In this document: positions 1 through 4,449 of the stretch, piece by piece
Position numbering within the stretch: the stretch's first letter is position 1
Layout: every line of letters begins with the position of its first letter
NCBI GenBank assembly: GCA_004555055.1
Contig: SFJN01000129.1
Coordinates: forward strand, 1 to 7,479
Source of the DNA: Bacteroidales bacterium
GTDB taxonomy: Bacteria > Bacteroidota > Bacteroidia > Bacteroidales > Bacteroidaceae
Reading direction: 5' to 3'
DNA: 7,479 nucleotides
Program-made: the position numbers and the translations under genes
The notes under the pieces: generated by a model
The model's database searches: none
What the model was told of the DNA's origin: nothing
The model's input: only the letters and a program-made list of their open reading frames with translations

Positions 1-6
1 GATGGA

Positions 7-156
7 ACGTTTCGCTAAGCGAGTGCAGAGACAAGCTTGCTTGAACTATGCCGAGCGAAAAGAAACGAAGGTCAATACCAACGTTTCGCTAAGCGAGTGC
101 AGAGACAAGCTTGCTTGGACTATGCCGAGCGAAAAGAAACGAAGGTTGCAATACCA
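7..156. repeat. Two tandem units of a 74-76 bp intergenic repeat
   Basis: Unit 1 spans 7-80 and unit 2 spans 81-156. They differ by one substitution in the core (TTGAAC versus TTGGAC) and a 2-bp insertion (TG) near the end of unit 2. Each unit has complementary ends: CGTTTC (8-13, 82-87) pairs with GAAACG (62-67, 136-141), and the overlapping TTTCGCT (10-16, 84-90) pairs with AGCGAAA (54-60, 128-134), so each unit could fold on itself. The core holds the dyad CAAGCTTG. No transposase or credible gene lies in it. An inverted copy occurs at 315-370 and diverged copies at 2776-2901, so this is a dispersed family. Its function is unknown; a MITE-like or REP-like element is possible. Confidence 0.9.
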
Positions 157-314
157 ACGGAAAGCATCTGTCGTTCTGTGTTTGTGTAAAAACGGCGTTT
201 ATCACGGCTGTCCGTCCCTCATTATATGTTTTTTCGTATTTTTGCCCCATCTTTTATCCTACACAGTCACCCCCAACCATAAAAAGAAAGAAGATGCAAC
301 ATCTCTTGGCTTCG
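157..314. other. Unique spacer between the inverted repeat arms
   Basis: About 160 bp of AT-richer, T-rich sequence separates the tandem repeat units from the inverted copy. I see no coding frame with family resemblance and no strong hairpin. Its only regulatory-looking element is the TAnnTTTG match at 237-244. This stretch would be inverted if the flanking arms recombined. Confidence 0.6.
237..244 (+). promoter_or_regulatory. Possible Bacteroidetes -7 box for the membrane regulator
   Basis: TATTTTTG matches the Bacteroidetes -7 consensus TAnnTTTG and points toward the regulator about 110 bp downstream. No TTTG-like -33 element is visible 19-21 bp upstream (the sequence there is TGTCCGTCC), so support rests on one box in a T-rich stretch. 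It lies between the two inverted repeat arms. Confidence 0.3.
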
Positions 315-370
315 CCTTCGTTTCTTTGCGCTCGGCATAGTCCAAGCAAGCTTGTCTCTGCACTCGCTTA
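315..370. repeat. Inverted copy of the intergenic repeat, overlapping the regulator start
   Basis: This 56-bp segment is the reverse complement of positions 90-145 with a single mismatch (G328 faces A132). Beyond 370 the match breaks up: the expected CTTAGCGAAACG reads CTTACGAAAACG, so the unit's gene-proximal end is eroded or fused to the gene. The TTG at 352, the only usual start codon available at the 5' end of the downstream frame, lies inside this copy. Confidence 0.93.
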
Positions 371-2715
371 CGAAAACGCTCATTACCCTCACCCTGCTGA
401 CGCTCTGCACGAAGGTGCAGGGACAACTGCGCCATTATGGCTGTAAGGAAGGCCTGACAACAGGCGAAGTGACCCAGGTGGTGGAAATACCGAACGGTCA
501 GATATTGGTGAATACCGTAGGGAGTTTCTGCCTATTCGATGGCGAGACGTTTGTCCCCGTCCCCTGCCATACCGACAGTCTGCTGAAACTCCAGGGATTC
601 GGGAACTATGGATACCTGTGGCAGGGCGACTCGTTGCTGTGGCTGCACGATTTCTACTATCTCTATCTGTTTGATGCTAGAGAAAGAAGATTCAGGTATG
701 ACACCAGAGAAAGGCTGAGGGAGATGCCGGATGCCGGCAAGGTGCTGAAAGGCAAAGCCGGAAACGGGCATACATCTGTTGCCGGATGGCAGGACACTCT
801 GAAAAAATACGGTGTCGGGACAGACTGTCCCGTCAACGTGGTCTGCCACGACAGACATCGGGGGGCATGGATAGGCACACAGGGGCAGAACCTATTTTAC
901 CTGCCCCCAAGGGCACCGTATGCCCATACCGTTCCATGCCCGGGAGGAAAGGCGGCGCAGGTGCTGGCAAATGCCGGTGGCGACACATTGCTCTTGGGCA
1001 CCGAAGACGGTCTTTGGCTCCTCAATGCCGTCACAGGCCACACACGTCTTCTGAAAAGGGAAGAGAAAGCCCTCTACCATAGTGCCACAACTGACAGGAA
1101 CGGAAGGATATGGATTTGCTCGCAACATGGAATAGACTGCTACATGGACGGACAGACCGTCCGCTACGATTCGAAGAACATCAACGGCTTTGTCCACGAC
1201 CACGTGTACTTCGTAAGGCAGATGGCAGACGGCAGACTGCTGACAAACAACGACCACCGCGTATTGGGAATGCTGGATGTGGAGAAAATGCGTTTCGAAC
1301 CTCTTGCCAAATGCCTGCCGGACCTGCGCCAATACCGCGTAATCATTGATGCCCTGCCTTTGGACAACGGACGCCACGTACTGGCACTCACGCAGAACGG
1401 TGCCTTCGTGCTCGACCTCAAGACGCAGAGGACAGCACCACTTACACATCTGCCTGTGGGGATGTCCGACAAATTCAACTGTGCATGGCAGGATGAAACG
1501 GGGAATCTGTGGCTGGGCACTCAGGACGGGCTGGGCATAACGATGGCCGCCGACAAACCGCTGCGACTGGCCATGCCGGGCTGCATACGGGGTTTGGCAG
1601 GCGACGGGCAGGGGCATCTGTGGGTGAGATGCTCCGACGGACTTATACGGATAAATGCCGAACAGATACAGGATAGGGACAAGGAGGAAACCATGGCCCG
1701 AAACATCAGACTGGCAGCGACGGACGGCATTCCCGTTGCCGGGCTGCAGGAACGTAGCCTTGTGCTGACTCCCGGCGGATTGCTGTGCATGGCAAATGCA
1801 TGCGGCGTGACGGTTGTGGATACCAGGAATTTCCGTACGCCCCCCGCCCCCCTCCCCGCCATACTGACGGGCATCACCACATCCCGGCGCAGGCTCCCGC
1901 TGCATTGCACGTCATGGACACTGAACCATGGTGAAGACCGGCTGGAGATTGTCTTCTCGGCACTCTACCATCCCGCCCCCTCGCATACCCATTACCGCTA
2001 CCGCCTGCGCGGGCTGGACGAGAAATGGACTTATACGGAAGCGGGCAGGGCCCTCTTCACAACATTGCCTCCTGGACACTACACCTTCGAGGCACAGGCG
2101 GCCGTATTCGACGGAGAGTGGGGCCCAGTGTTGCAGAGGGATGTCATTATGCGCCCGCCTTTTTGGCGTACGTGGTGGGCATACACCTTCTATGCCCTTG
2201 TCCTTACAATGGCAGCGGTGGGGACGGCAATATGGTACCGCCAACGTACAAGGGCGGCACTGGAAGCCATGAACGACGAAAGGGTGAACCGCCTGTTCCT
2301 CCTCCGCGAGGAAGCCCGCCACCGGTTTGCACAGAATGTAAGGGTGACCGCCAAGGAGATCGCTGCCGACAGCCGGGAGGAGGAACTGATGGAAAGGGTG
2401 ATGGAGGCTGTCGGACGCAACATCGGGAACAGCGAATATACTGTAGACATGCTCGCTGACGATGTATGCATGTCACGCGCCAGCCTTTACCGCAACATGA
2501 GGAATATATTGGGAATCACCCCGAACGATTTCATCCGTAATACCCGCCTGAAACAGGCTGCCCGCATGCTTGAGGAGACGGAACTCAGCGTCAACGAGAT
2601 TTCGGTGCGTGTAGGATTCGGCTCCCCACGCTACTTTGCCACGCAGTTCAGGAAGCTCTTCGGCGTATTGCCCTCAGAGTACCGGTCGCCGGACAGCGAA
2701 AGGCAGAAAGGATAA
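352..2715 (+). CDS. Membrane-spanning Reg_prop/Y_Y_Y sensor with AraC-type DNA-binding domain
   Basis: This 787-residue protein probably senses a ligand in the periplasm and binds DNA on the cytoplasmic side of the inner membrane. Seen in order: a signal-like segment (about 8-24, ending VQG before QL); propeller repeats of the W-I/L-G-T-x-x-G-L kind near 171-180, 210-223, 251-262, 384-395 and 421-431; a Y_Y_Y domain (YRYRL then GLDEKW, about 545-600); one transmembrane helix (about 608-629); a charged, probably helical linker (about 630-690); and two helix-turn-helix motifs (about 697-716 and 746-765, the second with VGFGSPRYF). In Bacteroidetes this sensor architecture usually belongs to hybrid two-component regulators of polysaccharide use, but here the kinase and receiver are absent, as in SusR-like regulators. 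The start is uncertain. TTG352 is inside a repeat, the frame is open back to 283 without an ATG, and ACG at 370 sits where a natural M-K-T-L-I start would fit. The target genes are not visible. Confidence 0.9.
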   Translation: MSLHSLTKTLITLTLLTLCTKVQGQLRHYGCKEGLTTGEVTQVVEIPNGQILVNTVGSFCLFDGETFVPVPCHTDSLLKLQGFGNYGYLWQGDSLLWLHDFYYLYLFDARERRFRYDTRERLREMPDAGKVLKGKAGNGHTSVAGWQDTLKKYGVGTDCPVNVVCHDRHRGAWIGTQGQNLFYLPPRAPYAHTVPCPGGKAAQVLANAGGDTLLLGTEDGLWLLNAVTGHTRLLKREEKALYHSATTDRNGRIWICSQHGIDCYMDGQTVRYDSKNINGFVHDHVYFVRQMADGRLLTNNDHRVLGMLDVEKMRFEPLAKCLPDLRQYRVIIDALPLDNGRHVLALTQNGAFVLDLKTQRTAPLTHLPVGMSDKFNCAWQDETGNLWLGTQDGLGITMAADKPLRLAMPGCIRGLAGDGQGHLWVRCSDGLIRINAEQIQDRDKEETMARNIRLAATDGIPVAGLQERSLVLTPGGLLCMANACGVTVVDTRNFRTPPAPLPAILTGITTSRRRLPLHCTSWTLNHGEDRLEIVFSALYHPAPSHTHYRYRLRGLDEKWTYTEAGRALFTTLPPGHYTFEAQAAVFDGEWGPVLQRDVIMRPPFWRTWWAYTFYALVLTMAAVGTAIWYRQRTRAALEAMNDERVNRLFLLREEARHRFAQNVRVTAKEIAADSREEELMERVMEAVGRNIGNSEYTVDMLADDVCMSRASLYRNMRNILGITPNDFIRNTRLKQAARMLEETELSVNEISVRVGFGSPRYFATQFRKLFGVLPSEYRSPDSERQKG

Positions 2716-2775
2716 AGGTGGGTTTGTTACCTTCGTTTTGACTTTGTCGTCTTCCTCCTTGGCTTCGTCTTCCTC
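2716..2775. other. Pyrimidine-rich spacer with an 18-bp tandem duplication
   Basis: TCGTCTTCCTCCTT occurs at 2747-2760 and again at 2765-2778, an 18-bp period. The strand is strongly pyrimidine-biased. A 5-bp hairpin right after the regulator stop (AAGGT 2715-2719, ACCTT 2729-2733) is followed by CGTTTTG but is too weak to call a terminator. I see no gene here. Confidence 0.5.
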
Positions 2776-2901
2776 CTTCGCACCTCGACAATATTCAAAC
2801 AAGTTTGGCTACGCTTTACCCTGTCACGACTCGGCATAATCCAAGCAAGCATTGGCTGTCACCTTGCTTCTTCGCGCCTCGGCAATATTCAAACAAGTTT
2901 G
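2776..2901. repeat. Three degenerate copies of the intergenic repeat core
   Basis: Segments 2776-2807 and 2870-2901 match at 30 of 32 positions, 94 bp apart. Midway between them, 2830-2850 (CTCGGCATAATCC then AAGCAAGC) matches 331-351 at 20 of 21 positions. The core therefore recurs about every 45-49 bp in the orientation of the copy at 315-370, and opposite to the units at 7-156. The outer two copies are a variant reading CAATATTCAAACAAGTTTG. They flank the regulator gene downstream as the 315-370 copy does upstream. Sequence from 2902 to about 2970 is similar in composition (CTCGGCTTGG, CTTGGCTTC) but too diverged to assign. Confidence 0.85.
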
Positions 2902-2975
2902 ACATTGCTCTCGGCTTGGCGTCGCTTGGCTTCTGCTCTCGCAGAACGGAAACGATTGTTTCCGGGCAAACGGAC

Positions 2976-3007
2976 AAAAAAAACTTGCACGCATCGCTGC
3001 GTGCAAG
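2976..3007 (-). terminator. Intrinsic terminator of tRNA-Leu
   Basis: A perfect 10-bp stem (2984-2993 pairs with 2998-3007; CTTGCACGCA/TGCGTGCAAG) with a 4-nt loop is followed on the minus strand by eight consecutive T (2983 down to 2976). It begins 34 bp past the tRNA 3' end, so the tRNA appears to be a single-gene transcript. Confidence 0.93.
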
Positions 3008-3041
3008 GAAACGGATAGTATGAAAGCGTTGATTCTTCCAG

Positions 3042-3122
3042 TGCCCCGAACCGGACTCGAACCGGTACAGGTTTCCCTATCGGTGTTTGAGACCGACGCG
3101 TCTACCATTCCGCCATCGGGGC
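3042..3122 (-). tRNA. tRNA-Leu, anticodon CAA
   Basis: On the minus strand the acceptor arms GCCCCGA (3122-3116) and TCGGGGC (3049-3043) pair fully, with A73 at 3042. The anticodon stem TCGGT/ACCGA encloses the loop CTCAAAC, giving anticodon CAA (3089-3087), which reads the leucine codon UUG. A class II variable arm folds as AGG-GAAA-CCT, and the T arm is ACCGG-TTCGAGT-CCGGT. The 81-nt length and long variable arm fit tRNA-Leu. The 3' CCA is not encoded and must be added after transcription. A promoter (3146-3176) and a terminator (2976-3007) flank it, so it looks functional and monocistronic. Confidence 0.97.
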
Positions 3123-3145
3123 ATCTTTCCTGTAAAAAACCGCTG

Positions 3146-3176
3146 CAAAGTTAAGCAAAAAACGGCAATCGACAAA
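3146..3176 (-). promoter_or_regulatory. Bacteroidetes-type promoter of tRNA-Leu
   Basis: On the minus strand TTTG (3176-3173) is followed after exactly 19 bp by TAACTTTG (3153-3146), matching the TTTG-N19-21-TAnnTTTG consensus of the Bacteroidetes primary sigma factor. The -7 box ends 23 bp before the mature tRNA 5' end, leaving room for a short leader. Confidence 0.85.
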
Positions 3177-3248
3177 GGAATGCGGGGCAAATTGCTATGC
3201 AGAAGGCTTTTTTGTAACTTTCGTTATCGCCGACCGCTCAAAACATTG

Positions 3249-3256
3249 TATATTTG
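3249..3256 (+). promoter_or_regulatory. Probable -7 box of the manC-uvrA unit
   Basis: TATATTTG matches TAnnTTTG perfectly and ends 26 bp before the manC start codon, implying a short leader. The -33 region is weak: only TTAT at 3224-3227 falls at a suitable distance. A second, poorer candidate is ATTG (3191-3194), 20 bp and TAACTTTC (3215-3222). The divergent tRNA promoter starts about 70 bp to the left. Confidence 0.6.
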
Positions 3257-3282
3257 CCCTTAGAACTTAGCCATTCTGAACC

Positions 3283-4389
3283 ATGAAAAACAACAATAAT
3301 TATTGTGTCATCCTGGCCGGCGGTGTAGGCAAACGCCTGTGGCCGGTAAGCCGGCAGGACCATCCGAAGCAGTTCATCGACTTCTTCGGAGTCGGCAAGT
3401 CGCTGCTGCAACTTACCGTGGAACGCATGCTCACCGTCGTACCCGCCGACCATATCTACGTCAGCACCTGCGAGGAATATGCCGCCATTGCCATGAAGCA
3501 GCTGCCGGAAATGAAGCCCGAACAGTTCCTCCTCGAGCCCGTAAGGCTTTCTACCGGGCCTGCCGCCGTACGCGCCACGTGGCATATCGTACAGCGGTGC
3601 AGGAACGCCAACATACTCGTCATACCCTCCGACCAGTTCATCACCAACGAGCAGGAATTCACGAAAAGCATCGTACAAGGCTTCGAATATGTGGCAACCC
3701 ACCGCACATTCCTCGCTCTCGGAGTAAAGACAACCAAGGCAAATACCGCCTACGGATACATCCAGCGCGGCACCCCGCTCGGAGACGGACTTTACACCGT
3801 TAAGTCGTTCACCGAAAAACCGGAAGAACAATATGCCGAAACTTTCGTAAAATCAGGAGAGTTCCTTTGGAACACCGGCATCTTCCTTTGGAACGCCGCC
3901 GCCATGTGCACCGTCGGAGAAAGCATTATGCCCGGACTCTTCCATTCCGACATCATCGTATCGAACATCGAAGAAGAGAACGACATCGTACGCTCGTGCT
4001 ACCCTGCCGCAGAACGCATCAGCATTGACCTTCTCCTCCTTGAAAACCAGCAGATGGACGTGCTGGAATGCCGATTCGGATGGAGCGATGTCGGTAGTTG
4101 GCCAGTCATGCAAGACGTGCTACCCAAAACCGCCGACGGAAACGCCATCGTCGTCACGCCTGCCACCGGTCAGGAATACAAAGGCACTGGAGGAAAAGTG
4201 GTGTTCAAAAACTGCCGACGCACCATCGTCAGCGTTCCCGAAGGAGTAGCGACCGTGGTACAGGGCCTCGACGGATATCTCGTGGCACTCCAGGGCAACG
4301 TCCTCATCGTCACTCCCAACGACAATGCCCGCCGACTCAAGGGCCTCGTCACCGAACTGCAGGTGATGTACGGCGAAGAATACCTTTGA
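3283..4389 (+). CDS. manC: Mannose-1-phosphate guanylyltransferase
   Basis: The predicted enzyme converts mannose 1-phosphate and GTP to GDP-mannose and pyrophosphate in the cytoplasm, supplying GDP-mannose (and, after conversion, GDP-fucose) for glycans, capsule or protein glycosylation. The N-terminal nucleotide-binding signature is clear: GGVGKRLWPVSR at 13-24 followed by PKQF at 28-31. Further family motifs are PSDQF (115-119), TAYGYI (155-160), FTEKP (176-180), LWNTGIF (195-201) and GWSDVGSW (266-273). At 368 residues it has only the pyrophosphorylase part and lacks the C-terminal cupin mannose-6-phosphate isomerase domain of the longer bifunctional (about 470-residue) forms. The ATG at 3283 places the signature at the usual distance from the N terminus and lies just after a TATATTTG box; no Shine-Dalgarno is visible. 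The uvrA-family gene follows after 60 bp and is probably co-transcribed. Confidence 0.95.
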   Translation: MKNNNNYCVILAGGVGKRLWPVSRQDHPKQFIDFFGVGKSLLQLTVERMLTVVPADHIYVSTCEEYAAIAMKQLPEMKPEQFLLEPVRLSTGPAAVRATWHIVQRCRNANILVIPSDQFITNEQEFTKSIVQGFEYVATHRTFLALGVKTTKANTAYGYIQRGTPLGDGLYTVKSFTEKPEEQYAETFVKSGEFLWNTGIFLWNAAAMCTVGESIMPGLFHSDIIVSNIEEENDIVRSCYPAAERISIDLLLLENQQMDVLECRFGWSDVGSWPVMQDVLPKTADGNAIVVTPATGQEYKGTGGKVVFKNCRRTIVSVPEGVATVVQGLDGYLVALQGNVLIVTPNDNARRLKGLVTELQVMYGEEYL

Positions 4390-4449
4390 CCCCCTCTTCT
4401 CCGTGGATTCAGACAACACTCCCCCTGCCCCTCCCTCTCACATATCCGT
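4390..4449 (+). other. C-rich intercistronic spacer
   Basis: This 60-bp gap between the manC-like and uvrA genes is strongly pyrimidine-rich (mostly C). It contains no TAnnTTTG box and no hairpin that I can see, which supports read-through from the upstream gene. Confidence 0.45.

Noticed and set aside
2..446. Two overlapping plus-strand open frames of about 110 codons
   Set aside because: They run through the tandem repeats and spacer, change character at repeat borders and encode repeat-derived peptides. They are best explained as chance frames in the repeat.
1840..1860. G-quadruplex on the minus strand
   Set aside because: There are three G runs (4, 6 and 6) separated by single bases, but no fourth run of three or more, so it does not meet the usual four-tract pattern.
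892..1905. 337-codon open frame on the minus strand
   Set aside because: It lies wholly antisense to the propeller domain, whose repeats are clear on the plus strand. Its translation shows no recognisable domain, and such frames are expected opposite GC-rich coding sequence.
2715..2740. Hairpin after the regulator stop as a terminator
   Set aside because: The stem is only 5 bp with a 9-nt loop, and the following CGTTTTG is a poor T tract.
2776..2901. Regularly spaced direct repeats resembling a short CRISPR array
   Set aside because: Only two near-identical 32-bp copies exist, 94 bp apart. The interval contains another diverged copy of the same family instead of unrelated spacers, and no cas gene is present.
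2805..3108. Open frames on both strands across the tRNA and its terminator
   Set aside because: They overlap a complete tRNA, its terminator and the repeat copies, and have no family resemblance.
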